From the NCBI RefSeq assembly GCF_017656495.1, contig NZ_JACDNS010000011.1, positions 1 to 63,882 of the forward strand: a stretch of DNA of 63,882 nt. The letters are read 5' to 3'. Below, piece after piece: positions 1 through 9,423 of this stretch. Origin of the DNA: Thermococcus sp. (GTDB taxonomy: Archaea; Methanobacteriota_B; Thermococci; Thermococcales; Thermococcaceae). Every line of letters begins with the position of its first letter. Position 1 is the stretch's first letter. The position numbers and the translations under genes are program-made. The notes below the pieces were generated by a model that worked only from the letters and a program-made list of their open reading frames with translations, was not told the origin of the DNA and made no database searches.

Positions 1-44
1 CGGGATCCAAAGTCCCGCATGCTTGGCCGCTACACCACGGGGCT
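1..44 (-). tRNA. tRNA-Gln (anticodon TTG), 5' part only
   Basis: The reverse complement begins AGCCCCG (acceptor 5' strand) at position 44, followed by a D-arm and the anticodon arm CGGGA-CTTTGGA-TCCCG. The seven-base loop puts TTG at the anticodon position, so this is tRNA-Gln reading CAA. The gene runs off the left edge inside the anticodon arm; the variable loop, T-arm and acceptor 3' strand lie outside the window. A TATA box sits upstream on the same strand. Confidence 0.9.
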
Positions 45-70
45 GCCCGATAGATTGAACTGAGAGTGAA

Positions 71-78
71 TTTATAAA
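71..78 (-). promoter_or_regulatory. TATA box of the tRNA-Gln gene
   Basis: TTTATAAA on the minus strand, about 27 bases before the tRNA 5' end, preceded by AAG/GTAAAG-type BRE bases. Spacing is that expected of an archaeal TATA/TFB promoter. Confidence 0.6.
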
Positions 79-134
79 CTTTACCTTTATTCTAAGAATA
101 TTCAAAACTCAGCCATTAATAATCAGACTCAAGC

Positions 135-818
135 TCAAAAGATAATCTCTTCCTCCCCAACCCCCAAAGAGAACTCCGAAAGCACCTTATCAAAGTCACT
201 CTCCGCTGTAAATATGAATCCGCAAGTGTCGCACTTCAATGCAAGACCCTCTACTCTGAGCGGAGAAAAGCATATAGGGCATCTATATTCTTTCTCTTCC
301 AATTCTTCAAAGATTTCATCAAGCATGACTAAAATTCTCAACTCATTTTCCCAATCTTCATGGACCATTCCCCAATACGGGAGTGAAATTGGAACCTTAT
401 CTTCCAAAATCAATGCATTTATTCCAATGCTCCTAATTTTTGGAGGCAGTTTTTGTGCAGGCTCAATTGAAACAACATCTTGGTCATAAAACTCAATGTG
501 CTGAGCTCGAATTGTTATACCCGAAGAAAGCCTTTTGTTTAAAGGATAAAGCTGAATAAATAGAGCATTCTCTGGCTCAAAATACGCAGTTAAGCCAAGG
601 TTTTTCTTCGTGAAGAAATAGACATAGGTTTCATCGTCAATGCTTTCTCCAGCTAATGAGAATCCAAGCTTAGCCAAAGCCCTTTTCAAGAAGAGGGGCT
701 TGGGAAAAGAACCTTTAATCAAGAGATGTTCCCCTATCCAGCCGGCTAAAGGCATTGAATATCCTATAAAATACTGCCTCTGTACGCGAAGATAAGCAAT
801 ACTAGGGATTAGCTTCAT
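135..818 (-). CDS. conserved hypothetical protein with C-terminal zinc ribbon
   Basis: A 227-residue protein of unknown function. The first ~160 residues show no motif I recognise and have no signal peptide or membrane segment. Near the C-terminus a CPIC pair (about residues 180-183) and a CDTCG pair (about 196-200) form a typical zinc ribbon, followed by an acidic tail. It lies 39 bases downstream of polC in the same direction, so it may be the last gene of the cdc6-polB-polC operon, although TATA-like sequence in the gap could also start its own transcript. The zinc ribbon suggests nucleic-acid or protein contact; that is inference only. Confidence 0.7.
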   Translation of the reverse strand: MKLIPSIAYLRVQRQYFIGYSMPLAGWIGEHLLIKGSFPKPLFLKRALAKLGFSLAGESIDDETYVYFFTKKNLGLTAYFEPENALFIQLYPLNKRLSSGITIRAQHIEFYDQDVVSIEPAQKLPPKIRSIGINALILEDKVPISLPYWGMVHEDWENELRILVMLDEIFEELEEKEYRCPICFSPLRVEGLALKCDTCGFIFTAESDFDKVLSEFSLGVGEEEIIF

Positions 819-857
819 AACAAAAATAAAAAGGTGTTAAACTTTATAGCACTTTCG

Positions 858-3800
858 CTAAGCTCCAAAAAACTCATCCAAACTGACGACTTTCTTTTTC
901 TTCTTGGGCTTATGCTTCTCAGACTTTTCGGATTTATGGGTCTGTGTTTTAGTGGGTTCTGCCTTCTTCTCAACTTTTCTAGGAGTTTCTACTTTCTTTT
1001 GGGCTTTCTTTCCGTTTCCATTGAATTCATCAAGATAACCGTTCTTAGCAACAACTTTTCCTGTCCTCTCAGCAATCATTCTGTCGCAGATGTCATTTGT
1101 GTTTACCGCTAACAGAGTTCTCTGAGTTTCAGGGAAGACATTTGTAAATAGAGTTTTAATGTCCTTCTCCGTTAAGCATATACGCTGTCTCGTGTATGTA
1201 AGGACATCGTAATTCGTAACCAGCAGTTTTGCTGTCGGAAGATACTTTTCAATTGCCCCCTTGCTAACTGTTAGGACTATCTTTCCACCACATTTTGGAC
1301 ATTTTCCGCTCAGTGGAGGCCTCCTGTACTTGGTGTTACACTTTACACATCTAAACTCCTGCCTTGTGAAGCTCCTTAAGTTACCCCTCAGATCTGGAAT
1401 TAAATGAGAGTTAATTATCGTCTCAGCAACGTGATGCTCGTTAACTGCTCTAATTTTTTCAGCTAAAGCTAATTGCTGTCTAACTTTTTCCTCCATATCT
1501 CCTAACTGCTTGTATTTGCTCAGCTTTGGTCCAAGAGCTATGTCATCGGTGTCATGGGTGAACTTTAATCCCTCATACATCTCTGGCTTTCCTAATCTGT
1601 CCTCAACCCTTTCAATAACTCCGATAAGTTCCTTCGGAGATTTAAGTTCATACGTTGCTTCATAGAATTCAAGCGGATAATAACGGGCAACATCCATATT
1701 ATGGACCTCGCTGTCAACTTCTCTTGGATCAAGCCTTGTAGTTACGACGAGAGGAGCATCCATTTTTCCTCCACGTTTTTCTGGCAAATAAAAGCGGGAG
1801 AAGTTCAATAATGCATCAAGGAGGAGCATGACAGCATCCTCGTCGCCATCACATTGAGATGTTACAATATTTTCATTTATTATGACATTATGATATATTT
1901 TAGCATTTAGAGAAAACACAAAGTCATTAATTGATTTGACATACTCGACACGCTTAACCTTTAGGAGCCATCCATTTTCAGTGAAGTGCTTATCCTTAAC
2001 GCGATTTCTAGTCTTGTGTAAGTCATAAACAGAGTTCTTACGCTCACTAATGAAGCCAATCTCCTCAAAGAACCTGTCATAGTGTTCACCAGCTATGTTG
2101 AGAGCATATACCTTAGATACTGGCGGCTCGTTTCCGCGCTCAATATGATAGAGCCTTCCGCGAGCGTTGCCTCTGTTGGCATTCTTGTCCATGGTGTAAT
2201 ATCCCCTTATACCAAACTTGGACAGAAGCAAAGTTTCAATATCCTCAAGAAGAAGCTTGTTAACGCTATAAACAACTACACGAGCAGCTGTTTTCAAGGC
2301 ACTTCCATCTCCCTCGAAATACGCTTGAAGCAAATGCCTAACCTTCTCCTTTGGAAGCTTGAAGACAAATGTCGGGACCCTTTTATCCTTAGCTCCTTTT
2401 CCAATCTTTAGAACTCTGGTGAAAAGCAGATAGATAACCCTTGAGCCAACAGTTATTTTCTCTCCACGCTCGTAGATTCCAAAGTCATTTCCGAAGGCTT
2501 CCCTAAGGGCACGTTTAATGTCCTCTCTAACCTCCTCATCTCCGTTTGAGAAGCTTATCTGATAGACACTGTCGCTCTCTCTTGCGTAACCTTCTGCTAA
2601 ATAGTAGCCTATAAGCCTAAGGAGAGGCTCTATTGGAATGAAGCGCTTGATTTTTACGTGGTCGCGCTTAAAGCCAATGTAACAGTCAGGCACATCCTTA
2701 ATCGAGAGACCCTTTTCTTTCAAAACCTCAAGGAGAACTGCCAAGGGTATGGAATTTCTCCTTATGTAGTCAGGGTTAACTTCAGCACCAATTTCAATTA
2801 GCCATTCATTTATTCCGCGAACCATTATCCTCTCATGAAGCTCCTTAAACTCGTTTTTTGAGAATTCCTCGAGCAAATCTATGCTGTCAATATCATCTTC
2901 TGGAAACTCAATCTTAGGTACAAGAATCAAGTCACCTTCCTTTACTTCAAAAGCTCTCTTCTTAATAAACCTCCCATTTTCGTAGACGAGCACTGGATGG
3001 TCAACCGTTGTTTCAAAACTCCTGCCCAGCTCAAGTTCAAATCTTATAAGGTGATCAGTTGAAAGCAGTTTAATCACGTCTTCAATGTCAGTTAGAACTA
3101 CTTTTCCGCTCTCTTCGTCAAAGGAATAAACTTTGATATCTACTTTTGGCTTCTTTCTTACATATGCCATGTTTTCATAGCTTTCTTCTTCAAATAGCCC
3201 ATACAGCTCTCTGAGCGTTATCCTCTGAGGCATTCCGTTGATCTGAACAAGTATTCTGGTATCACCAGGGAAGCAGTTTCTCCTCTTTGCAGCATGATAA
3301 TACGGATGAGCATAGCCCACAAGAGCATCAACAAATCCTATAATCCTTCCAATGATTCCAGCAGATGTGTGCGGAGCTAAGCCTATGACAAGATGACCAA
3401 TCAAATCTTCCATCTTCTCGACGTTGTAGAACCTTGGCAATCCATAAAATCTCTCAAGCAGATCATCTATGAACTTCGCAACCCTTACAAGATACTTTCC
3501 AGCCTCTTTAGAAAGGATAACATCTTGAACTTTGAGCTCAACTATTTGGTCTTCACTAACCAAAGGCTTTCCTTCAAAGTCATGAGTATAACCGAGCTCT
3601 CTTAACTTTTCAACGCTGACTCCAATCTCTCTCGGCTTGAAGTGAGTTATTGGAGCATCTGTTGCATCAAAACGAATCGTACCATCCTTGAACACGTAAA
3701 CATCATTCTTAGCTCTCAGTATTCCCTTCTCTAGTGGCTCTGGCACTTTGTGGGCTGAAGTCATACCCATGACGCCCTTGAGCTTATCAAGAGTATTCAC

Positions 3801-6128
3801 TCTCACATTTTGCATTGCTTGTTTTACAAGCTGAGACGGATTTATGGTCTTTTTGACATAAGCCCTCATCTCAATGCCACACTTTGGACAGATCGTTTCT
3901 TCGGTTGACTGATAGCCACACTTTGGACATCTGTACAGCAGTTTAGCCTCAGCTCCACACACTGGACAGGTTGGGAAAATATCAATGTGATCACAGTTAG
4001 TGCACTTGAATTGGGCAATCTCAACCTCAGCGAGTTTCCCTTCCTGTGCCGCCTTGTAGATGTCTCTTGAGCTACCGCCAGCCAAACCAATCGGGAAGAG
4101 GACGTGAACCGGTGGCTTCATCTTTCTCTCTTTAGCCTTTTCAGGTCTTCCCATTCTCGCACCAATCCAGCTTATCCCTCTGTCCCTAAGCTTTACTTCG
4201 CTGATTTCGTTGATTATGTCAATAGAGGTGTAGAACTCCTTTGGCTCAAATCTCTTCTCCAAGTTAGCTAATGGAGTAAGCAGAGCAGCGCTCCAAGGAT
4301 ACTCAATGACAACGCTCCCATCCTCAACTCTGTGAGGTAAGCCGAGTAGTTCAAGGTAGCGCTTGCCTTTTCTTCTAAGCACTTCAAAGCTTATTACAAT
4401 CTTCTTGGCATATTTTGTTCCAAGATACTTATCCCACTCAATCTCAGCATTAATGAGGAGATTCTGCAGTTTAGCAACTTCCTCTGGCTTAAGAGTATTC
4501 CAGTAAAGGGTGTAGTATGGATGGAGAGGAATTTCAAGGACTTTTGAGATGTGTATCGCCTCTTCAACTTTGGGTCTAACCCTCATCGGATCTCTCAAAA
4601 GCTCTGCCAAGAATTCTGGTTTCAAGTCGAGGTAATCCGCTGCTTCTTCAACTGCCTCTTTATCATTTTCAGCAAAGGGCTTGAGGGAGACTTCATATAT
4701 GTCTTCGACAGCTTTCACAAACTCCTGAACCCACCATTCTTCAACATAATTAGCTGGAAGTAAAGTTTGATTGTTCTCTACAAAGTCTCCAAATGCTATA
4801 ATTGCATCACCCAAGTAAAGAATTTCTTCAACTTGGTCTCTAATTTGTAAAGCAAGATAGTAATCATCAACTCTAATGACAGAGCCATCTTTGAGCTTAA
4901 CAATTGGACCTTCTGCTGTTGTAGCAGGGGTAACTATACAGCCCTTTCCGGGCCTCTCAGTCTTCATCTGTGTCCCCACAGCTAAGAATTCATCAACGAG
5001 AATCATGACTGCTGGGTTTATGCTCCAAGTTGCAAATCCACTCACTCTCGAACGACCGTACCTCAATCTAAATCCACCATTTTCTGATGGTTCTGCAAAT
5101 AATGGTCTTCCCCCAATAATTTCCTTTGTGTATTTGTTGTTTGGAGCAATATTAGCTCTAAATTTTTCATAAAGTTCATAATAAAAGCCCTTTTTGACCT
5201 TTACAGAAGTTTTCATCTCAGTCTCTTCTGCTTTTGATTTCTCTGATTCCTCCTTCGCCTCAACTTTTTCCTCACCTTTCTCCTTTGCCTCAACGAACTC
5301 CTTGAGCCAGTCCCAACCTTCAATGCCCATTTTATCAATGTATTTAACCAGCTTCTTCGCTTTTTGGAGTACACCTTCCGCTAAAACGAGAATTGCTCCA
5401 CCTCTGAGCTGGTTCGTCTCAACTCCTGGAACATCTCTGTGGGAAACTTCAACATCATCAGTCGCTTCACCGGTTATCTCAACTGGAATATTCTGCATAG
5501 CTAATCTTACTTCATCTGCTGAAGGGTGATACTGCAAACGAGTAACGGCTCTGTGATACAAATCAACTTCTTCAACCATTCTCTCTATGTGCTTCTCTGT
5601 GGGCTTAAAGCGGTCCAAGCCAAGTTTTTTCCTAACATAATCACCAACGAGAACACTTAACGCCTGAGCAGTTCCACCAGAACTTCTGATTGGGCCAGCG
5701 TAATAGAGAGCTAAATACTCCGTCCCATCGGGATTCTTCTTGATTTTAACCTGAGCTATACCTTCAATTGGAGCAGAAACTATACCCTCTGTCAGAATAG
5801 CCAATGCAGTCCTAACAGCTTGTTCTGCCAGCTTTTCTTTACTATCAAACTCCCCAAATTTACCTTCAATAATTTCATCAACAATTTTAAGGGCGGCAAG
5901 CTCTTTACCATACTCTCTTGCAAGCTCTCTAATCCTCTCCGCAACACCTTTTGGACCAACTAAACTTTCAACACGACCCGCCATATCCGTTGCTTGAGGA
6001 ATTTCAACATCTCTAACAGGGTCTTTTCCCTGGGCTCTCGCTTTCTTGGCTATCTCATAAGCCTTATCAATTTCTCTTTGAAGCCATTCAAAATAAGCTT
6101 TCATTTCATCGCTGTAAAGCTCGCTCAT
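858..6128 (-). CDS. polC: DNA polymerase II (family D) large subunit DP2, intein-containing
   Basis: Catalytic subunit of the archaeal replicative polymerase PolD. The 1756-residue precursor minus a 474-residue intein gives a 1282-residue extein, close to the ~1260 usual in Thermococcales. Visible: a cluster of four CxxC zinc pairs (CTNC, CPVC, CPKC, CPKC at nucleotides about 3870-4020), the catalytic NCDGDED loop, a second zinc ribbon near the C-terminus (CVKC...CPKC), and a lysine-rich tail ending in VVSLDEFFGA, a PCNA-binding (PIP-like) motif. The intein splits N and CDGDED directly at the catalytic Asp pair, so the enzyme should be inactive until spliced. The start ATG overlaps the polB stop by four bases (ATGA), which implies translational coupling. 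Confidence 0.97.
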   Translation of the reverse strand: MSELYSDEMKAYFEWLQREIDKAYEIAKKARAQGKDPVRDVEIPQATDMAGRVESLVGPKGVAERIRELAREYGKELAALKIVDEIIEGKFGEFDSKEKLAEQAVRTALAILTEGIVSAPIEGIAQVKIKKNPDGTEYLALYYAGPIRSSGGTAQALSVLVGDYVRKKLGLDRFKPTEKHIERMVEEVDLYHRAVTRLQYHPSADEVRLAMQNIPVEITGEATDDVEVSHRDVPGVETNQLRGGAILVLAEGVLQKAKKLVKYIDKMGIEGWDWLKEFVEAKEKGEEKVEAKEESEKSKAEETEMKTSVKVKKGFYYELYEKFRANIAPNNKYTKEIIGGRPLFAEPSENGGFRLRYGRSRVSGFATWSINPAVMILVDEFLAVGTQMKTERPGKGCIVTPATTAEGPIVKLKDGSVIRVDDYYLALQIRDQVEEILYLGDAIIAFGDFVENNQTLLPANYVEEWWVQEFVKAVEDIYEVSLKPFAENDKEAVEEAADYLDLKPEFLAELLRDPMRVRPKVEEAIHISKVLEIPLHPYYTLYWNTLKPEEVAKLQNLLINAEIEWDKYLGTKYAKKIVISFEVLRRKGKRYLELLGLPHRVEDGSVVIEYPWSAALLTPLANLEKRFEPKEFYTSIDIINEISEVKLRDRGISWIGARMGRPEKAKERKMKPPVHVLFPIGLAGGSSRDIYKAAQEGKLAEVEIAQFKCTNCDHIDIFPTCPVCGAEAKLLYRCPKCGYQSTEETICPKCGIEMRAYVKKTINPSQLVKQAMQNVRVNTLDKLKGVMGMTSAHKVPEPLEKGILRAKNDVYVFKDGTIRFDATDAPITHFKPREIGVSVEKLRELGYTHDFEGKPLVSEDQIVELKVQDVILSKEAGKYLVRVAKFIDDLLERFYGLPRFYNVEKMEDLIGHLVIGLAPHTSAGIIGRIIGFVDALVGYAHPYYHAAKRRNCFPGDTRILVQINGMPQRITLRELYGLFEEESYENMAYVRKKPKVDIKVYSFDEESGKVVLTDIEDVIKLLSTDHLIRFELELGRSFETTVDHPVLVYENGRFIKKRAFEVKEGDLILVPKIEFPEDDIDSIDLLEEFSKNEFKELHERIMVRGINEWLIEIGAEVNPDYIRRNSIPLAVLLEVLKEKGLSIKDVPDCYIGFKRDHVKIKRFIPIEPLLRLIGYYLAEGYARESDSVYQISFSNGDEEVREDIKRALREAFGNDFGIYERGEKITVGSRVIYLLFTRVLKIGKGAKDKRVPTFVFKLPKEKVRHLLQAYFEGDGSALKTAARVVVYSVNKLLLEDIETLLLSKFGIRGYYTMDKNANRGNARGRLYHIERGNEPPVSKVYALNIAGEHYDRFFEEIGFISERKNSVYDLHKTRNRVKDKHFTENGWLLKVKRVEYVKSINDFVFSLNAKIYHNVIINENIVTSQCDGDEDAVMLLLDALLNFSRFYLPEKRGGKMDAPLVVTTRLDPREVDSEVHNMDVARYYPLEFYEATYELKSPKELIGVIERVEDRLGKPEMYEGLKFTHDTDDIALGPKLSKYKQLGDMEEKVRQQLALAEKIRAVNEHHVAETIINSHLIPDLRGNLRSFTRQEFRCVKCNTKYRRPPLSGKCPKCGGKIVLTVSKGAIEKYLPTAKLLVTNYDVLTYTRQRICLTEKDIKTLFTNVFPETQRTLLAVNTNDICDRMIAERTGKVVAKNGYLDEFNGNGKKAQKKVETPRKVEKKAEPTKTQTHKSEKSEKHKPKKKKKVVSLDEFFGA
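1854..3275 (-). other. intein in PolD large subunit (residues 952-1425), with LAGLIDADG endonuclease
   Basis: The in-frame 474-residue insertion starts with Cys (CFPGDTRI) after ...KRRN and ends ...NIVTSQ before +1 Cys of CDGDED. Block B (TTVDHPV, with the conserved Thr and His) is present. Two dodecapeptide endonuclease motifs are visible, LIGYYLAEG and YFEGDGSA, both with the acidic catalytic residue, so the homing endonuclease looks intact. The C-terminal residue is Gln rather than Asn, and the residue before it is Ser rather than the usual His. An intein with C-terminal Gln at this PolII site is known from Pyrococcus abyssi. Confidence 0.95.
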
Positions 6129-8158
6129 TCACACCACCTGCTGAAGTCAACAACTGTCTTTAACCTTGCAGTTTCAATATCAATTATCGGAACTCTCGCC
6201 GGAGTTGGAACAATATTAACCATCTTCTGAAACTCAGTCTGAGCTTGCCAAGTGGCCGAGTTAATCAAAAACACACCGCGATAAATCTGATAATCCAGAA
6301 CATGAACGTGGCCCATCTGTACCAAATCTGGAACTTCCTCGATGACAAGCAAATCTTCTGGATCTGGTGCAATGGGAACTTTTCCACCAAATGTGGGTGC
6401 GACGTGTCTAAGTTTTAGCAGTTCAATCATCGGCTCAACGGGATGAAGATGGCTTTTACCTGGAATATAACTCACAACATCCTCAATACCCCTTCCATGG
6501 ACAATTAAAAAGTCCCTGCCGTGAAGGTTAATGACAGCTGGATTGCTTATGATTATTGCATTCTTTAAGTCATAAATCGGTTTTGCATATTCTCTGTAAA
6601 ACTCAGGCTGAGGTAAAGCAGTTCTTGCAGCATCGTGATTGCCTGGGCCAATAAACATAGTTATATGATCTGGAACGTTTGCCAAGAGGTTTGCTAAGGC
6701 TTCATATTGGTCAAATATATCTGGAATTGCAAGCTCATTGTATTGACCTGGGTAGATACCAATGCCATCAACAACATCTCCAGCAATTATCATGTACTTT
6801 ATTCTGCTCACAATTTCCTCCTCTTCTTTGCTCTCAACGTTGCCATTGAGCCATTCAAGGAATTTCATGAATGCTTTTTCACAGAATTTTGTACTCCCAA
6901 CGTGGATGTCGCTGATCAAAACGGCATAGACTTTTTCCTCAAGAGGGGGCTTTTCTCGCTTGTAGAGTGGAACATCAGGCAAATAAAGCTTGTTTGCAAA
7001 TAAAATCCCGCGCTTTGAGTAATATCCCCTAAAAGCGACGACGCTGTCTGGAAGGACTTCAAATGCCTTTTTGTAATCTTCACTGTCCCTCCCCAAGAAA
7101 ACCTTGACAATACCTGTCATGTCTTCTACTTCAAAAATAAATCCCTTTTTAGTCTCTCTCTTTGAGTTAACAAGACCAATGATTGTGACTTCTCCATCTG
7201 GATTTATATAGCTAAGCTTTCCTATGTCCACAACCCCGCTAACCTCAGGATTCTCTCTCAAAATCCTTCTTAATTTCTTCAATCTGCTCTTAAAGTAGCT
7301 CTCATAAACTTTTACTATAATTTCCCCCTCTTTACCGCTGGCATTCTTAGCTTTGGGAGGCTTTAGCTTAACCCTCCTTACGTCGAATTTGAGTTCATAC
7401 TCTGATTTTATTCTTTTCGCTATAAATTCAAAACCCTCCCTTGGCTCAACCTTAAAGTCCTCATAAATTGAATACGTTCTCTTTTCTTCAATGGGAATTT
7501 CTTCCTCTTCCAGTGGAACTAAGACCCCATAGTCACCATAAACTGCCCTCACCTTAACCCCGTTTTCTTCATCGCCGTTACCATTGTACTCTTCAATAGC
7601 ACCGGTTCCAGTGGAAATGAAACTCTCCCCCCCTTCAATTGTGGGTTCTTCTTCCGCTATTTCTTCAGAAATGGTTTCAGAAACCACATTTTCAATAGGT
7701 TCTCCAGTGGAAATAAAGGTTCCTTCTCCAGAGGACATTTCTTGAGCCTCAGTAGTTATTTTAGCCTGAACAGCTGTTTGAGGTTGAATTCCAGTCGTTT
7801 CTGCAAGCTCTAATGTTGTTTCACCACTTGTGGTTCTCTGAATTGAGATTTCTTCTGAGCCTTCAGGAGTGCTGATTTCCATTGGAACTTCAGTTGCAGC
7901 TGTTATGGGCTTTGCCTTAGTTTCCACTGGAGCCTTTTGAACATATTTTGTGAAATTTTCCAATGGGGGTAATAACCCCTTAGATTCAAGAAACTCTTTA
8001 GCAAGCTTTTCATCAATTACAAAAGTATTCTTTGCTCGTGCAAATTTTACAAGCTCTGCTAAAGTGAAGTTCTTTTTATAATGTTCTGAAAGAATGAAGT
8101 AGGCAGGTGGTGTGATGAGATAGCGATTAGAAAGCAAATCTCTTACCAGTTCTCTCAT
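6125..8158 (-). CDS. polB: DNA polymerase II (family D) small subunit DP1
   Basis: The proofreading 3'-5' exonuclease subunit of PolD, 677 residues. An N-terminal helical domain (about 1-70) is followed by a long low-complexity acidic Ser/Thr/Glu-rich linker (about 75-235), an OB-fold region, and a calcineurin-like phosphoesterase of the Mre11 type with metal-ligand motifs DIHVGS, GDVVDG, GPGNHD, VHGRG and GHVHV. Its ATG overlaps the cdc6 stop by one base (TAATG) and its own stop overlaps polC by four, so the three genes are translated as a coupled unit. Unusually, the DNA of the linker carries several copies of the origin-recognition core TCCAnTGGA (see separate entries). Confidence 0.96.
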   Translation of the reverse strand: MRELVRDLLSNRYLITPPAYFILSEHYKKNFTLAELVKFARAKNTFVIDEKLAKEFLESKGLLPPLENFTKYVQKAPVETKAKPITAATEVPMEISTPEGSEEISIQRTTSGETTLELAETTGIQPQTAVQAKITTEAQEMSSGEGTFISTGEPIENVVSETISEEIAEEEPTIEGGESFISTGTGAIEEYNGNGDEENGVKVRAVYGDYGVLVPLEEEEIPIEEKRTYSIYEDFKVEPREGFEFIAKRIKSEYELKFDVRRVKLKPPKAKNASGKEGEIIVKVYESYFKSRLKKLRRILRENPEVSGVVDIGKLSYINPDGEVTIIGLVNSKRETKKGFIFEVEDMTGIVKVFLGRDSEDYKKAFEVLPDSVVAFRGYYSKRGILFANKLYLPDVPLYKREKPPLEEKVYAVLISDIHVGSTKFCEKAFMKFLEWLNGNVESKEEEEIVSRIKYMIIAGDVVDGIGIYPGQYNELAIPDIFDQYEALANLLANVPDHITMFIGPGNHDAARTALPQPEFYREYAKPIYDLKNAIIISNPAVINLHGRDFLIVHGRGIEDVVSYIPGKSHLHPVEPMIELLKLRHVAPTFGGKVPIAPDPEDLLVIEEVPDLVQMGHVHVLDYQIYRGVFLINSATWQAQTEFQKMVNIVPTPARVPIIDIETARLKTVVDFSRWCE
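7508..7931. repeat. ORB-like motifs inside the polB linker
   Basis: Matches to the TTCCA(G/C)TGGAA core of archaeal origin recognition boxes lie at 7508-7520, 7606-7618, 7703-7714 and 7921-7931, with a one-mismatch copy (TTCCATTGGAACT) at 7877-7889. They fall in a non-conserved, low-complexity part of polB and are read there as peptides such as STG and VPLE. The same core occurs in the origin about 2 kb away. Whether Orc1/Cdc6 binds here is not known. Confidence 0.6.
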
Positions 8159-9423
8159 TAAAACAACCTCCTCTGCTTGGCAATGTTTACAGTAAGGAGA
8201 GGCTGAAGGGAGTAGTCAAAGCGGTAAATATTCTTAATCTTATATGGGGTAACATTCAGCCTTATTTCTTTTGTCCTTCCATATCTCCCCTTGCTAACAA
8301 CTTTAGCATTGATGATGCCCAGCATGTCGAGTTCGTTTATCAGGTCACTAACCCTTCTCTGAGTTAGGGGCTCAATATCCATGTAATCACAGAGCTCTTT
8401 ATACACAGCATAGACATCACCAGTGTTGGCTGGCAATTCACCATTTTCATCGAGGAGAACTATAGCATAAAGGAGAATCTTTGAGTGTAGAGGGAGAGTC
8501 TTGATAACCTCCTCCATAGTGTCTTGCTCAATCTTTTCCTGAGCCTTCCAAACGTGTCTTTCAGTCACCTTGCTTGCCCCTTCCCTTTCAGCAATTTCAC
8601 CACTTACTCTGAGTAAATCTAACGCTCTTCTTGCATCTCCATGTTCCCTCGCTGCCAAAGCAGCACAGAGGGGAACAACGGCTTCATCAAGAACATCCGG
8701 ATAAAATGCCTCCTGAGCTCTTTGCATTAAAATGTCTCTCAACTGATTTGCATCATAAGGTGGAAAAACCACTTCTTCTTCACTGAGGCTTGAAAGAACT
8801 CTTGGGTCAAGATACTCTTTGAATTTTAAATCGTTCGAAATCCCTACGATACTTACCTTTGCATTTATCAACTCAGTGTTTATACGGGTCAAGCTGTAAA
8901 GGATGTCATCTCCGCTTTTCTTAATTAGTTTGTCAATTTCATCAAGAACTATTATGACAAACCTTTCTTTTGCATCAATAATTTGCTTGAGCTTTGCATA
9001 AACTTCGTCCGTGGGCCATCCAACTAATGGAACTTCAAAACCACTTTCATGCTTGAAATGATTTACAATATTTGCTAAAACACGGTATTGCGTGTCAACA
9101 ATTTCACAGTTGAGATAAATAACATCTACTGGAATATTATACTTGCGAGAAATTCTCTTCAATTCTTCAGTCACGAATTTTACAGTAACTGTTTTACCAG
9201 TACCAGTTTTTCCATAAACAAAGACGTTGGAAGGAGTTTCTCCCCTCAATACTGGAACCAAAATGTGTGCTAATGCCTCTATTTGTTCCCTTCTGTGAGG
9301 TAATTCCTTTGGAGTGTAACTGTGCCGGAGAACTTCTTTATTCTTGAAAATCTTGCGTGCCCGCAAGTATTTTTCAAAAATCGAATCGAGATAAGTTTGC
9401 TCATCATCCTTTCTCTTTTCCAT
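8158..9423 (-). CDS. cdc6: Orc1/Cdc6 origin-binding replication initiator
   Basis: An AAA+ initiator, 421 residues, that binds ORB elements and helps load MCM. Walker A is VYGKTGTGKT, Walker B IIVLDEIDKL, with a sensor-2-type arginine region (HGDARRALDLL) and a C-terminal winged helix (about residues 320-421) for DNA contact. Length matches the family. ATG at 9423 is preceded by GGAGGG at the right distance. It heads the cdc6-polB-polC operon. An ORB core lies directly over its ribosome binding site and predicted transcription start, which suggests autoregulation by its own product. Confidence 0.97.
   Translation of the reverse strand: MEKRKDDEQTYLDSIFEKYLRARKIFKNKEVLRHSYTPKELPHRREQIEALAHILVPVLRGETPSNVFVYGKTGTGKTVTVKFVTEELKRISRKYNIPVDVIYLNCEIVDTQYRVLANIVNHFKHESGFEVPLVGWPTDEVYAKLKQIIDAKERFVIIVLDEIDKLIKKSGDDILYSLTRINTELINAKVSIVGISNDLKFKEYLDPRVLSSLSEEEVVFPPYDANQLRDILMQRAQEAFYPDVLDEAVVPLCAALAAREHGDARRALDLLRVSGEIAEREGASKVTERHVWKAQEKIEQDTMEEVIKTLPLHSKILLYAIVLLDENGELPANTGDVYAVYKELCDYMDIEPLTQRRVSDLINELDMLGIINAKVVSKGRYGRTKEIRLNVTPYKIKNIYRFDYSLQPLLTVNIAKQRRLF

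Noticed and set aside
858-6128. Two separate genes either side of the intein
   Set aside because: The reading frame is continuous and the splice junctions N/C and Q/C are clear, so it is one precursor.
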